Assembly (NCBI RefSeq): GCF_905404315.1
Contig: NC_066269.1
Span: 10,362,501-10,426,500 of the forward strand
Origin: Leptidea sinapis
Lineage: Eukaryota > Arthropoda > Insecta > Lepidoptera > Pieridae
Direction: 5' to 3'
Length of the DNA stretch: 64,000 nucleotides
In this document: in pieces, positions 1 through 11,115 of the stretch
Numbering within the stretch: position 1 is the first letter of the stretch
Layout: the number at the start of each line of letters is the position of its first letter
The notes under the pieces: model-generated
Databases searched by the model: none
What the model saw: the letters and a program-made list of their open reading frames with translations, nothing else
What the model was told of the DNA's origin: nothing
Program-made: the position numbers and the translations under genes

Positions 1-198
1 TTGTATTTCGGTCTGAAGGGCGCCGTAACTAGTGAAATTACTGGGCAAATGAGATTTAACGTCTTATGTCTCAAGGTGACGAGCGCACTTGTAGTGCCGC
101 TCAGAATTTTTACTAAGCAGCACTGCATTGTAATGGGCAGGGCTTTACCATCTGCTGAACTTCCTGCTCGATTCTTCCCTTATTGTCATAAAAAAAAG
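1..198 (+). repeat. Element A, copy 1 (cut by window edge)
   Basis: Element A is the commonest repeat here (15 recognisable copies). Taken forward, a full copy begins with CCAGTGGGAGGCTCC, continues through GGTACCACAACGGCGCC, and ends in CATAAAAAAA after about 310 bp. It has two internal inverted repeats: CAGTAATG/CATTACTG, and AGTGCCGCTCAG/CTGAGCGGCACT. This copy lacks the 5' third because the window starts inside it; it keeps the second half and the A-rich end. Short open frames across it are not convincing genes. The A-rich 3' end suggests a retroposed element, but I see no clear target-site duplication or pol III boxes, so the class is open. Confidence 0.85.
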
Positions 199-569
199 TA
201 AAACTTCATCAAGATAAGCTTAATAATACAACTATTCTAACCGAGCGTGTCTCCTTAGGTCAATATTCCAAAGAGCATATTAATACGAAATCTGTTATCA
301 AGTGTATTTTGTCTCTTTTATGCACGTTAATGAAGACATTGACAAAACACACTTCAGCATGAGCCGACTACCATGGTTATATAGCTAAGCGTGACAGTTC
401 AGTCTCATATCATAGAGGAAGCTTCTACCTTTAGAGCTTTCTTAAACTAAACACATTTGACTATCGGTACTACGTACTAGAGAAGACGTCTCACCTTGAT
501 TGTCTACAAGAGTTGTGGCTAGCTATAGTCAACCCACTTCTAAGCGTTTGTAGCAATAAGTCGCGTTTG
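199..569. other. Stretch with no recognised feature
   Basis: AT-rich DNA between element A and the next repeat. I see no coding signal, RNA gene or matching repeat. Confidence 0.5.
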
Positions 570-965
570 AGTGTTAGGTTTGTTTAAAGTGTGCTTTATG
601 TATTGAGGTACTGTTACTAACATATTTATTTTCTTGAATTGAGAACTTCTTTAGCCGCATTGGGTTCTTTTTGGTAGGGGAAATTCTTATGGGTTCGCGC
701 CACCGACATACTTATAACTGGCGAGTATTATAAATAGCGTTAATTAAAAAAAATTATAACTACATAAAATATATAAAAATAAATAAATGGTGAAATCTCG
801 TGAGTTCGCGACACCGAAATGTTTATAGTGGTATATTTGTAGTTATACAGCTGACGTATTTGAGCTGTGTATATCTTATAAAATTTAACGGATTTAGTGA
901 AAAGTACAATGTATATTCTGTGCATTGTTTAAATAGTGTTTTTGTTTAATTCATATATTATTGAT
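570..965. repeat. Unclassified dispersed repeat E, copy 1
   Basis: This stretch matches 40855-41225 in the same orientation over about 300 bp. Shared landmarks in order are TTTAGCCGC, a CTGGCG block, CGTGAGTTCGCG, CACCGAAATG, GCTGACGTATT, GTGTATATCTT, GGATTTAGT and CTGTGCATTGTT. Similarity is patchy around a simple A/T tract in the middle. No open frame is shared. It could be part of a LINE 5' untranslated region, because a LINE fragment follows copy 2, but this is inference. Confidence 0.6.
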
Positions 966-1611
966 ATAAGTTCTAAAAATAAATTGATATTAATAACTTA
1001 AGTAATTGCTTTTAAGTATTATTAATTTTTTAATGTTAATACTTAAAGTTCGAAGTTACAGTCTCTACAGCTGCCAATTTTTTAAACGCACTCAAATAAA
1101 TATATTACATTTACAAGCGTTTTTTAAACAGCATTGTCTGTAGCGAGCCTTATGTAATATATTGCGTGCCTGTGAGTGTATTTAACGGGCAATCCTTCAT
1201 TGTTATGTAGTATAATATTATTTTAATTATAATTCTGTATATTTGTTATTGTTCTTAGATAAGAAAAGTGTGAAATGTTTTCGTGTTTGATAACCGGTAT
1301 TTGTTTTCAATTTAGGCGCGAATGTACGTCTTCAAGCGTAGCTTTAATTTATTTTTTGGGTTTACCGTCATACAACATATAACAGTAACACTATGATGTA
1401 TTGAAATACACACTAGTATATTAGACAGTGATCAAATTGTTCGGAGAAATTGCATGAAGCCGGTCTTCACTCTCACCGACCAATAAGAGTTCCAGCTTCT
1501 TAAAAGACTGAAGTACTTGTTTTTAGAGCACCAAAACAGTTACCGCGCTGTGTGCCGCCCGTATGTATGTCTCGACAGTGTACCTCTCATGTCGTAGAGG
1601 GATTTAAGTAC
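966..1611. other. Stretch with no recognised feature
   Basis: AT-rich DNA without a convincing open frame. I see no match to the other repeats. Confidence 0.5.
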
Positions 1612-1927
1612 CTACCAGTGGGAGGCTTCTTTGCACATGATGCCGGCTAGATTATGGGTACCACAACGGCGCCTATTTCTGCCGTGAGCAGTAATGTGTA
1701 AGCATTACTGTGTTTCGGTCTGAAGGGTGCCGTATCTAGTGAAATTATTGGGCAAATGAGACTTAACATCTTATGTCTCAAAATGACGAGCGCAGTTGTA
1801 GTGCCGCTCAGAATTTTTGGGGTTTTTCAAGAATCCTGAGCGGCACTGCATTGTAATGGGCAGGGCGTATCAATTACCATCAGCTGAACGTCCTGCTCGT
1901 CCTGTCCCTTATTTTCATAAAAAAAAT
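1612..1927 (+). repeat. Element A, copy 2 (near full length)
   Basis: It runs from the CCAGTGGGAGGC end to the CATAAAAAAAA end. Both internal inverted repeats are present, the second as GTGCCGCTCAG ... CTGAGCGGCAC around 1801-1846. The A-rich end abuts a LINE C-terminal fragment in the same orientation, so the two may have been moved together or simply inserted side by side. Confidence 0.9.
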
Positions 1928-1928
1928 C

Positions 1929-2297
1929 TAGGTCATATAGTTACGAGTGACTTATGGGATTATGATGATATTGTAGGCAGGGCGTTGGTGGTGAGAGGCA
2001 ATATGCTTCCTCGCACATTCGCTCGGTGCACAAAAGTCACGTTATTCAAAGGGTTCTGTCAGTCCTTAGACACGGACAGTCTGTGGATGACATATAAGCG
2101 CCGGGCCTACAACGCCTTAAAGATGCTGTGTTGAGGCTGCCGTGGCGCTATAGCACCTCAAAAATGCTCGCAGACGCACGTACAGACGAGAATTTTGCGG
2201 CAGCATCTCTGCTGCAGCGCTTACGTTCCATCGACATCAGCATTCTAAAGATAATTGCTGCCAGGCCCTACTGCTCCCTCCAGCGCCACTGGGTGGA
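1929..2297 (+). pseudogene. Non-LTR retrotransposon, C-terminal reverse transcriptase remnant
   Basis: Translation gives a run like the post-catalytic end of insect LINE reverse transcriptases. GHIVTSDL comes first, then RGNMLPRTFARC, KVTLFKGFCQSL, SLWMTYKRRAYNALK, and after a frame change RYSTSKMLADARTD and RLRSIDISILKIIAARPY. At least one frameshift separates the first part (ending near 2134) from the second (from about 2128). No catalytic FADD box is present, so the copy is 5'-truncated. It is a dead fragment. The exact clade is uncertain, with CR1/Jockey-like most likely. Confidence 0.75.
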
Positions 2298-2545
2298 GGT
2301 TATAGTGAAGTACCTACTGTCTCGCCTTACTGAGTACACCAAACTTTTTGGAGGCCAGTTTGACCTTCTCTTCCAAGTGACCACGGAACTGAATGTCGCT
2401 CGATATATCGACGCCAAGTATACCGATGCAGGCTGTGGCGGTTAGAGGGGCGATCTCGAATCGAGGGGATACGACAAAGGGAGACGTTTTAGCGGTAAAC
2501 GCACAAAGTTGTATCTTCTTGGGGTTGAATTTGACTAATTTTTGT
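2298..2545 (-). pseudogene. Jockey-type LINE fragment
   Basis: Read on the minus strand the sequence gives LNPKKTQLCAFTAK, then IGILGVDISSDIQFRGHLE, then KVKLASKKFGVLSKARQ. This is the segment just after the reverse transcriptase core in lepidopteran Jockey/CR1-like elements. The same block is found at 49006 on the plus strand (QFRGHLEGKAKLASKKLGVLSKARQ region), so both copies belong to one family. It lies tail to tail with the preceding LINE remnant. It has no start or stop of its own and is a relic. Confidence 0.8.
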
Positions 2546-3137
2546 CGGCCCCATTCTGAGTCATTGCAAAGCGTTGTAAGTTTATTCCGTTACGCTGTCC
2601 CGGGACATGTTGGCACGGGGGTTGTAGGAAGCATACCCTGTGCTGTCTTCTGCATAGCAATGAATACTGCTGATTTGCAGCAAATTATTGATATGAGAGA
2701 AAAAACTCTTATTTAAATAGGTAGTAATTTCAATTCTATGCTCTACATACGTGCCTACATCTTTAGGAGGCAGATGGCAGATTATGTCTAAGGGGCAATG
2801 AATACATTCAATTTAAATCGAATAAACATGTAAGTTAAACACAGCCACAGACAAACACAAGTCAACATTATTACAATAGAAAATGGCGGAAACGGAAGTG
2901 ACCGAAATCGCGCGAATCGACAAGCCCTCAACGGAAAACGATTTGTCAATAGTGTGAGTACTGCGACCGTAGGGTCTTGATACTTATACTTGATGTGAAT
3001 ACAAAAATATATAGTAGTAACTTATTCTACCAAATAAAAATCGCCTCATTATAACGAGACAACGGGACGATAAATAAACTATTACATCCTGGACTTATGC
3101 ACAAATCTAGCGTGATCAACACCAATATTTTTTATAA
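2546..3137. other. Stretch with no recognised feature
   Basis: The GC content is somewhat higher near 2580-2660 and then drops. No domain or repeat was recognised. Confidence 0.45.
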
Positions 3138-3384
3138 ATAATAATAATAATAAATTTCTTTATTGGGGCAACAGAGGCCCATATTTTGTTAGTAACAAGC
3201 TTAAAAACTATGTTAGTATACCTTTTACAATTTATAACTTTGTTAACAATCTGAGACAGCGTGTTTTTATCGAACAAGAACTTGAACGAATCGTATTGGC
3301 GAATCCAGTTTTCCCGCTATCATAATATTCAGGATACTCTTTGAGCTCGAACGCATCCTTGCCAGGACGGATGACGTCCTTATC
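3138..3384 (-). mobile_element. Probable LINE 3' end with (TTA)n tail
   Basis: On the minus strand the sequence ends in GGCCTCTGTTGCCCCAATAAAG followed by a (TTA)n run at 3138-3155. AATAAA close to a short TTA microsatellite is typical of 3' ends of some non-LTR elements. A 67-codon frame over 3232-3435 has no recognisable domain. Family unknown. Confidence 0.4.
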
Positions 3385-3640
3385 CTTATGATGGCCTAGA
3401 AATAATAGGACATGAACGAGCGTACTGGTTATCACATGGTTAGTGAAAACCGTCGCCTATACTCTCATGCAACACCAAAGGAATCACAGGAGCACGACTA
3501 ACTCTTTAGATGCGTGTACGTGCTTTTTGATATATTAACCTGAAGGTACCGCGAAAGGCAGCTAGCTCATTCCAAAGTTTGGATAACCAGACCGTTAAAG
3601 AAATATTGTTGCACTGCGGAGGAACGTCACTCATTCTGGA
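3385..3640 (-). mobile_element. Jockey-type LINE 3' untranslated fragment
   Basis: It resembles the 3' part of the Jockey family seen also near 28450, 39560, 61470 and 63310. Shared landmarks (plus strand) are ACCAAAGGAATCACAGGAGC, a GTACGTGCTTTTT tract, AGCTCATTCCAAAGTTTGG, and on the other side ACGAGCGTACTGG. It is heavily diverged and non-coding. Confidence 0.65.
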
Positions 3641-3799
3641 GGTGTAATGTACTATGTTGAAGTTATATATTCATGTTCTAATTCCATTTCATGACACTGT
3701 AAATGACTATAATATGATACCTTGTATGGCTTTCTGGATAACAATTTACAAAAAAATAATAATTTCAAATAAGATTTTTTTCTTTTTATTAGACTTCAA

Positions 3800-4170
3800 A
3801 ACAATTTTTAACAAAGCAACAACCGACTTCAAAAACACTCAACATCGCGAGAACCGATTTCGATGATTCTTTTTTTTTTTTTTAGAAAGGATATACTTCA
3901 AAGATAGTTGAAGTTGAGTTGGTGAGAGTTTGGTTAGATTCTGATTACGGAATCCATGACGAAGTAACGGAACTCTTCAATTCTTAGAAGCAAATTAACG
4001 AAACTCGGCCGAATCTTTTTTATGCTAGCCGGATATTTGAGTCACCTAACGTAACGACGTTATGGTTAAGCAATTGCCGTTGTGAATTTCTAACTGTCTG
4101 TAATTAAATTTCTAGCAATGGGCTTACGATCATTGCTGCATTGCACAAATTTAGTAGGTCTAGACGTATT
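3800..4170 (+). repeat. Dispersed repeat with AACCGACTTCAAAAA start
   Basis: It starts with AACCGACTTCAAAAA and continues through GAACCGATTTCGATGATT, a poly-T tract, AGAAAGGATATACTTC and GGAATCCATGACGAAGTAAC. The opposite terminus of what appears to be the same family (CTCCTCCTTTTTGAAGTCGG) is at 27060-27085. I know this pattern as a common lepidopteran repeat, but cannot give its class. The right edge is approximate. Confidence 0.55.
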
Positions 4171-6552
4171 CATACAAATTATTGGTTAGGGTATTTCGGG
4201 TAGGGTAGTGAATCTCACTAAAAATCCAAAAATAAAAAATAAATTACCTTAAAAAAGCTATTCCAAAACAATAGATATAATATGCACCAAAAAGAAAAAC
4301 AAATAATTGCCTATTTTTATCCAATCTAAAATCTAATTCTACTGAATGTAAGTATACATTTATTGTTTTTTTTTTATGTCGGTGTCAGCCACGGTAACTT
4401 AGTAACTCTAAAAATAGTTGCAGGAGAATTGTTGGTGAGATGTGCTTGTGTCGCACGCGCAACGTGACTAGGCGAGAGGCAGGGTGGGGCCGCGCGGGAG
4501 GACACCGATTCCAAAAAAAACAATAATTGTAACTAGATTTTCGCGATTTTTTCTGTTTCACAGAAAACAAACATCATATGTATGTATAAAAGTAACTACA
4601 TTATATTATCCACCCATAGCGTTGCTTATGTACTGGAAGGCGTTGTGATTCTGTGAGAGTATATATTATTGATATTAAATGAGCTTAATTAATCCAGAGA
4701 AAATGCAATTAAAAATAATTACGTGAAGACGTTCATATGTTATTTGCCGAATAGAAAAACCTGCTATTATTGTAAGTTCCAAGCTTCCATTAAAAAAGTT
4801 TTAGTAAAGATATGATCTGTGAGCTGCGGTAATTTGGTTTATAAATGATACTTAGACTTTGAAAGCTTGCTGACAACATCAACGTACCTGGAAATAAAAT
4901 AACATTAGGTTAGAAAATTTATCTAACATGAAAAATGTCAAGTAATGCAAAATAATTTTTAGAAATACTTTTTAAATCTTGAAAAGTCTTTTTCAAATAA
5001 TCTTGAGGTATCTAATGCCATTTATAGGAATTCGAACTAGCAATTACTGGATTCACTATATTTAAAATTCATTTAAATGCATTCAAGGAAACCGTTAATG
5101 TTTAAGATAGGAGTAAAACTACCATTTGCATTCAGTCATCGTAATTGCGTCGACTTTTTCCCACCTTTTGCATGCCACTGTAGTACAAATTAATATAACT
5201 AAGCCAGTAATATAAGAAAATATATTTGTTGCATGTAGTTTTCAAGCCGATTCTTTCAAATAAAAAAAACAATGTCATCTTTGTCGCCAAGATTAGAATT
5301 GAATATAAGTTTGTAGCTGTGCGGAATTATTTTTAACATAAATAGCAAATAAATGATATTTAACAAGACATTGTATTAAAAAAATAACAAAACAATAATC
5401 AAAACCAGGAAGGAATTGTAGCGCAACCTATGTCAATATAGATTTATTTATTCCTACTTTCATTTTCAAATTAAATTCTAATATTATTATTCAAGGTTGG
5501 ATATAACACCTACAATAACCACTTAAAATGCATAATAGCGGTGTCACATGTACAGTTATTAGTGGTACATTACACATTCCATCTCATCCATGCTCGTCTA
5601 TCATCCATGTGATGCAGTTCCTTACGTCCAGGTTAGGCATGTATAGGATGGCTGTTATGGGAAAGATCGTGTGACGCGTATTTTCAATTCTATTCTATCA
5701 AGTACGATACTATATTTTGAGCTTATGAAATTCAGGCCTTGTTACAAGCGCTGTGGACGCGGGGACTGCATTTTTAAACGGGCTGTAAGTAAACTATGCA
5801 AATTTAACACCGTCTTCTCAAATAGATTTTAAGTACTAAAGCAAAATCTTCACCATTCTTTTTTATCCTTCCCTGTACTGTTCAGAAAATGATGATGAAA
5901 TTATATAAATAATCTCTATTTGTAGATTTTTTTTTGTTGCGATATATTTGGCATTCTGATAAACAAGTGGATTGACTACATGGATACATAATAATTTATA
6001 TTGGAATAGGTGCATGTTTTGAATACAAACTTTATGCTAAATGTAACAAAAAGTATTAAACCATAACAGTCGCAGTAGATATCGCCGCGTCCGAGAAGTT
6101 TTGATCGCTGCGCGCATCGTTAAGTGATTGGCCGTTATAGATAAACGGTCAAACGATTTTTATACCGCAAGTTTTCTGTAACTATGACGTAAGCTCTTGT
6201 AACATTTCGTCTAAGGATGTCAATGTTTGGCCCCTTCTTTTAGCACATGAAGGGAGAAATATATGACTTACGTTACGAAAAGCCTGTGTAATAAATCTTA
6301 AGGTTTGCTGAATTTGCGGCTTGAATAACAAAAATAATATTTTATCGGGTTTCACCAGTTTGTCATATGCGAGGTTTAATAAAAGAAGGTTGATGTATGT
6401 TAATTTTAAGAATATAAGATTTTAAGAACAAGCTGATGGCTCGTCTGATATTAAGTGCCATCATCTCTCCATAACAACGACAATATGATCTAAGTTGTAA
6501 CGCATCTCAAAGCAACAGAAGGCGTAGCGTAATGCGAACGAACCTAAAAAAT
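4171..6552. other. 2.4 kb without recognised features
   Basis: AT-rich DNA with short homopolymer runs. No frame longer than 61 codons shows a domain. The GC-rich island at 4440-4505 does not read as a gene. Confidence 0.5.
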
Positions 6553-6862
6553 CCCGAAAAAAGGGACGAGACGAGCAGGACGTTCAGCTGATGGTAATTG
6601 ATACGCCCTGCCCATTCCAATTCAGTGCCGCTCAGGATTCTTGAAAAACGCAAAAAATCTGAGCGGTACTACAACTGTGCTCGTCAGCTTGAGACAAAAG
6701 ATGTCAGGTATCATATGCCCAGTAATTTCACTAGCTACGGCGCCCTTCGGACCGAAAAACAGTAATGTTTACACCTTACTGCTTCACGGCAGAAATAGGC
6801 GCCGTTGTGGTACCCATAATCTAGCCGGCATCCTGTGCAAAGGTGCCTCCCACTGGGAAAAG
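6553..6862 (-). repeat. Element A, copy 3
   Basis: Near full-length reverse copy from the A-rich end (AAAAAAGGGACGAGACGAGC) to CTCCCACTGG. Both inverted repeats are recognisable, the larger as AGTGCCGCTCAGG ... TCTGAGCGGTACT with one mismatch. Confidence 0.9.
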
Positions 6863-7245
6863 ATACATCAAGATTAGGTTAATAACACGAAACACAACTG
6901 TGGTCTTAGCTGACTCGAGGAGACTTTACCCGAACGAGTGTGATAAAGCCGACCGTGACGTGTCAGTCTCATTAGAAATCCACAAAATAAAGTGCTAACC
7001 TAATGAAGTTTTCAATTCAAAAATTTATCGCAATTAACTTTATTAAGAACATTTAGAATATTTGAATTTGAATTATATTTGAGACATTTGGAGACTGCTT
7101 GGTGCGAAAACTCGGAAAAGTTGTTTACCCAGAGACAGATTTTTTTAATCATTTATTTATGTAAAAGGAAATTATATTCAAAATGAAAGTATATTAAACT
7201 TAAATAAATACTTATTTTATACTATCGCTAGTCCGAGTTTGTATT

Positions 7246-7530
7246 TCAATCAAAATCTGTTACAGTCACAATAGATTCGCTTGCTTACCTTTTCTATCTT
7301 GCTGTATCCGTTAGAGATGTTCTCCTCCTTTACACGTGTTGTTTCTCTATACGCTAGTATATTTTTAGTCGATTACTTAATATTCAAAATACTAAGGAGC
7401 TAATGCAAAGCGTGGCTGACTTTTTACGACTCAAATCAAAATCCCTTACAGTCACAATAGATTCGCTTATCTTTTCTTATCTTGCTGTATCTCCGTTAGA
7501 GATGTGGTTCTCTCTTGCACCCTTTGTTTG
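7246..7530 (+). repeat. Direct repeat pair, unit about 100 bp
   Basis: Positions 7246-7345 and 7431-7530 are alike. Both hold TTACAGTCACAATAGATTCG, then TATCTTGCTGTATC, CGTTAGAGATG, and a pyrimidine-rich end. The unit spacing is about 185 bp. No coding frame is shared. It may be a local tandem duplication. Confidence 0.7.
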
Positions 7531-8090
7531 TACGATAGTGGGTCTATGGCTGCAAGGCCCTTTGTACCGTAACAAAATTCGCCACTAATCGGTTAACGCC
7601 GCGAACCGTGAACGGGAAGCCGTAAAACCGTCTAACTCGCAATTCGCGGGAATCGCGAAATTCCGCACCGCGAATCTGGAGCCAGCTTAATAAAAACATA
7701 CAATATTATCCATAATAAGCAAAATAGCTCTGACCTTGTCTGTGTCGTGTTTGTGAAAAGTCGCGAATAGTCCCAAAAGTCCCAAGGGATACCTGACATG
7801 ACGCTTCCATTTACAGGCCCACGAAATGTGATCCCGCAGGACTTAACTTGTTTACCGCAAATATTTTAGGGTTCCATAGCTCTCTGAATACAACAAATAA
7901 ATATATTTTTCTCAATATTATTGAAGAGATTCTTAAATATAAATAATATAACAGCGCGAAAACGAGAACAGAGTAAGCGAAAATACAGAGACAGTAATAA
8001 GGTATTATAGTATTTTCTTTTATTAACACGAGTGCTATATAAATATTTAAATAAAACTCTTTTAAAGGATTAAAAACGCGTGTAATTTTA
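7531..8090. other. Stretch with no recognised feature
   Basis: It includes a CG-containing block at 7595-7680 with repeated CGCGAA/TTCGCGG words, but no gene or known repeat was recognised. Confidence 0.4.
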
Positions 8091-8099
8091 ACTTTATTT

Positions 8100-8235
8100 T
8101 TAGATTAGATTTTTGGGTAAAAGTTACATTTTTATTTTAGTTAACCCGACGCGTTTCGAGACCATTCCAGATCTCGTTTTCAGGAGGACTGCAGATGAAA
8201 TGAGTCAAAGATAGTATTTGTCATAGTTGTCATTT
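8100..8235. repeat. Dispersed repeat around AACCCGACGCGTTTCGAG
   Basis: The sequence AACCCGACGCGTTTCGAG, then GATCTCGTTTTCAGGAGGAC, is a pattern I know from lepidopteran interspersed repeats. A loosely similar block (CGACACGTGTTTCGCCTC ... CATCCTCAGGACG) is at 29907-29960. Class and limits are uncertain. Confidence 0.4.
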
Positions 8236-8639
8236 TGAAGTTTAGCGCCATTTATTGCTTCGGAAGTGGTATTTGCTGTAGACAGATAGTTTTTGGCAAA
8301 ATTTACTGACAGTGTCCTCTTCTTTTTTGGTATGTGTAGTTGTGGGTAATTTAGAGATTACTGGATCCCAGATGTTAGATAAGTAAAGTGTCTTGAAATG
8401 TTTTACAAATATCGAATTTTACTATAACACTACACGGTAGTGAAAAATCATCCACAACATCTGTCGTCTGTGTGGATGCTATAAGTAGTAAAAATGCATG
8501 TCTGCATCTTGTGTAATAATAATATTATCCTTATATGTTGTCCCAGCCTCTTGTGTAAATTCTATTCAGTAGTTTTGCGTTTTACCCGGACATATAACAG
8601 CAAACAGGCAAAAATTATCCGGTATTGGTTGTAGTATAC

Positions 8640-8830
8640 ACAGAAAGTATTCTTTTAAAAGAAAATTCAATGTTAAAGGCGTAAAAGGCATTTATTTTCT
8701 CAAAAAAGATTCCTTTAGAATTATTTTTGATGTCATTTCTAATATACTAGACCCTACTACCGCTTCGGAAACAAATGGCGCTCTGAGAGAGAAAAAGCGT
8801 CGCAACATACCAGCATTCTTTTTTTATAAT
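8640..8830 (-). mobile_element. LINE family B, 3' untranslated part
   Basis: Family B has a Jockey/CR1-like C-terminus followed by a long 3' untranslated region containing (minus strand view of the source) CGCTTCGGAAACAAATGGCG and CTCTGAGAGAGA. This copy keeps only that part: AAAAGGCATTTATTTTCTC, GATGTCATTTCTAATATACT, then the CGCTTCGGAAACAAATGGCG box. Direction is inferred from the coding copies at 34245 and 57180. Confidence 0.7.
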
Positions 8831-9218
8831 TATTTGCCCTCCTTGTTGGGATTTCACCGACACAACTATTATATTGATGAACAAAGTTAGTATATGGTAT
8901 CACTGATGCCAACGGTCAACGCTCTCACTTTGTCTCGAGCGTTTGTCATGTTAGCTCATCCCCAAGAATAGTGGTACAAGTGCCAAAATTTAAAACAGTT
9001 CAGTAAGTTTCTTCTTACGCCTACAAACCAACGCAACCCTACAACACTTCTCTTCTATATAAAAAGAAAACGAAAATATTCCAAATCTGTTCATAAATGA
9101 CATAGTTATAAAATAAACAACACGAAAACCCTTTCTTTTTTGAGTCGGTTGTCTGTATACTAATAAATAAAGTTAATATAATATTTATAGCAGACATACA
9201 GAACCCGACATTAAACAA

Positions 9219-9300
9219 ATTTCACAGTGCGTGATCTTCTCCCGTTAATTGCAGAATTTGACCCTCGGTCAGAGGGTTCGATTCCCGACGGGGACATATT
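9219..9300 (+). repeat. tRNA-like 3' half within repeat debris
   Basis: GGTCAGAGGGTTCGATTCC followed by CGACGGGGACA looks like the T-arm and acceptor end of a tRNA, with a B-box-like GGTTCGATTCC. No matching D-arm or anticodon arm lies upstream. The preceding ATTTCACAGTGCGTGATCTT also occurs at 11338 inside element A copy 4. It is a SINE or tRNA fragment, not a functional tRNA gene. Confidence 0.45.
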
Positions 9301-9492
9301 TATTGTTGATGGGACACCGTGACGAAAATTCATTAGCATTCCTTCAATTAAAATGTAATATTATATTATGAAGAATACATTGTAGTTTGCCTTCAAGTTT
9401 ACTTTACGTACAAGATTGCAAATGAACGGATGCTACTTGTGGCGGCTAGATGATACATTTACCGGAAACTTTATATTTTAAAATTAATGTTA

Positions 9493-9700
9493 TCTTTATA
9501 TATATATATATAAATTTAATGTCACGTTGTTTGTCTGCGATGGAATCCTAAACTACTGAACCGATTTTAAACAAACGCTTTGCACACTGTGTGCAGTTTG
9601 ATCCAAATTGAGAGATAGGATAGTTTTTATTTCGATCCGAGATTTGTGTTAAGAGTTTATAAAACACAACGAACGAAATAACAGAGAAAAAATGACGTGA
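9493..9700 (+). mobile_element. Helitron-like element, 5' end fragment
   Basis: The start TA|TCTTTATATATATA is followed by GTCTGCGATGGAATCCTAAA and CTACTGAACCGATTTTAAAC. This is the usual 5' body of small lepidopteran non-autonomous Helitron-like elements. I see no CTAG terminus close downstream, so the 3' end is missing or diverged, and the right border is approximate. Confidence 0.5.
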
Positions 9701-10025
9701 ACCGGTAATAAATAACCTTTAAATTTAAAATAGGATCGAATGTTTGATTTGAAGTAAGTCATAGGAAAAGTAATGAATATAATTGTCGTCTCCAATCAGT
9801 TATAACTTCAAGTCGCAGTAAAGTCTCACAGTCTGCTTCACATCAAGAAATAAGTCGAAACGTATTCTCAACAAAAACTTCGTATTGTTAGTAACTTTAA
9901 TAAGCTTATAAGTTATTCTGTTTGGAAATATATACATTACGTAATACTACTTTTGCCGCCTGACTCGCTTATGATAATATTAGTTGTTAACGCACTTTCA
10001 CACAACCCCAAGTTACTTCACACTG

Positions 10026-10030
<5 letters not shown>

Positions 10031-10063
<33 letters not shown>
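10031..10063. repeat. (AT)n microsatellite
   Basis: A run of AT dinucleotides that also provides the TA target of the transposon on its right. Confidence 0.9.
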
Positions 10064-10066
<3 letters not shown>

Positions 10067-11006
10067 GATGGACCAAAAGTCTGTTTATAATTGGAATGAT
10101 GATTAAAAAAAAACTAATTACAGTAGATCAAAATTAATTATTGTTTTTAATTTATTTCTTAAAAATCATATCATCCATATGCAATCCTTCATTATTCTGG
10201 CATTGCTGCAATCTAGAGCGGAAATTTTCGATGACAGCTTTACATGTTTCTGTTGAGATGTTTTGGATTTCTGTGCGAATACGATCCTTTAATTCGTCAA
10301 GATTTACTGGGTTGGTTGGCTGGAATGCAGGGGTTTTTGATCACCATGACATAGTGTCACTCCAATTACGACAATTTTGTCTATTAACATGCCCATTTAG
10401 GTGGAAGTGTGCCTCGTTGAGAAAAAAATGTTTGTAAAACTGGTGAATCGCTCTACCATTTCGTTCGCAAACTGCAACCTAGTGGCATGGTTCTGAGGCC
10501 TTAATTCCTGCACCATTTTGATTTTATAGGAATGAAGACTTAAATATTTCTTGAGAATGCGGTTTAATACATCGTTATCTTGGCACGTTAAGGACAGCAG
10601 ACCGCTTTCGAGTTGAAAGTCCAGGTTGATCACGAACAGACGATTTTACTCGCTCCACGTTTTCGGGGTCCCTCGACGTTCTAGGCCGGCCAGATCGAGG
10701 TAAATCCATTGTTAAACCCGTCTTCTCAAACTTGAGCACTCATTTTTAAATTAACACACCTGATGGAGCTTGATTTTTGTGTCGTATCTTGTAATGATTG
10801 CAAAACTTTCGTTGAGCTAAGGTCGCAGAATCGTTGTTTCGATAGTACTCGCGTACACAAAACGCACCTTGACTACCGCTAAACGACGCCATGGTACTAA
10901 ATTCCCATTGGCCTCTCTTGCAATGCGTAACCCCTCTACCCCCCTGCGCCGCCGCTGCTAGATGCGGCAACCAATTCAAATGTTAACGGACTTTTGGACC
11001 ACCCTG
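10064..11006 (-). mobile_element. Mariner-type DNA transposon, inactive copy with both ends
   Basis: The ends are inverted copies: CAGGATGGACCAAAAGTCTG on the left and, read inward from the right, CAGGGTGGTCCAAAAGTCCG (16 of 20 identical or better). Both are flanked by TA, the target duplication of the IS630-Tc1-mariner superfamily. The minus strand carries transposase debris: near 10900-10800 FCVREYYRNNDSATLAQRKF (the N-terminal helix-turn-helix), then a GRPRTSRDPENVERVKSSV-like block around 10690-10640, and near 10430-10370 HFHLNGHVNRQNC, the segment around the second catalytic Asp. The reading frame is broken many times, and about 940 bp is shorter than intact relatives, so internal deletion is likely. 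Confidence 0.88.
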
Positions 11007-11115
11007 TATATCTATAGAGTACGCCTAACTTTGTTTTACTGTAAATAATCTTGCCATAAATATTTTAATATCGTCTTAATTCAAACGAACTCATTTATTA
11101 CGTATTTATTTAAAA

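Noticed and set aside
1817..2134. 105-codon open frame
   Set aside because: It starts inside element A and continues into a LINE C-terminus, so it is a chance fusion and not a gene.
10397..10979. Two short minus-strand genes
   Set aside because: They are pieces of one broken mariner-type transposase between inverted ends.
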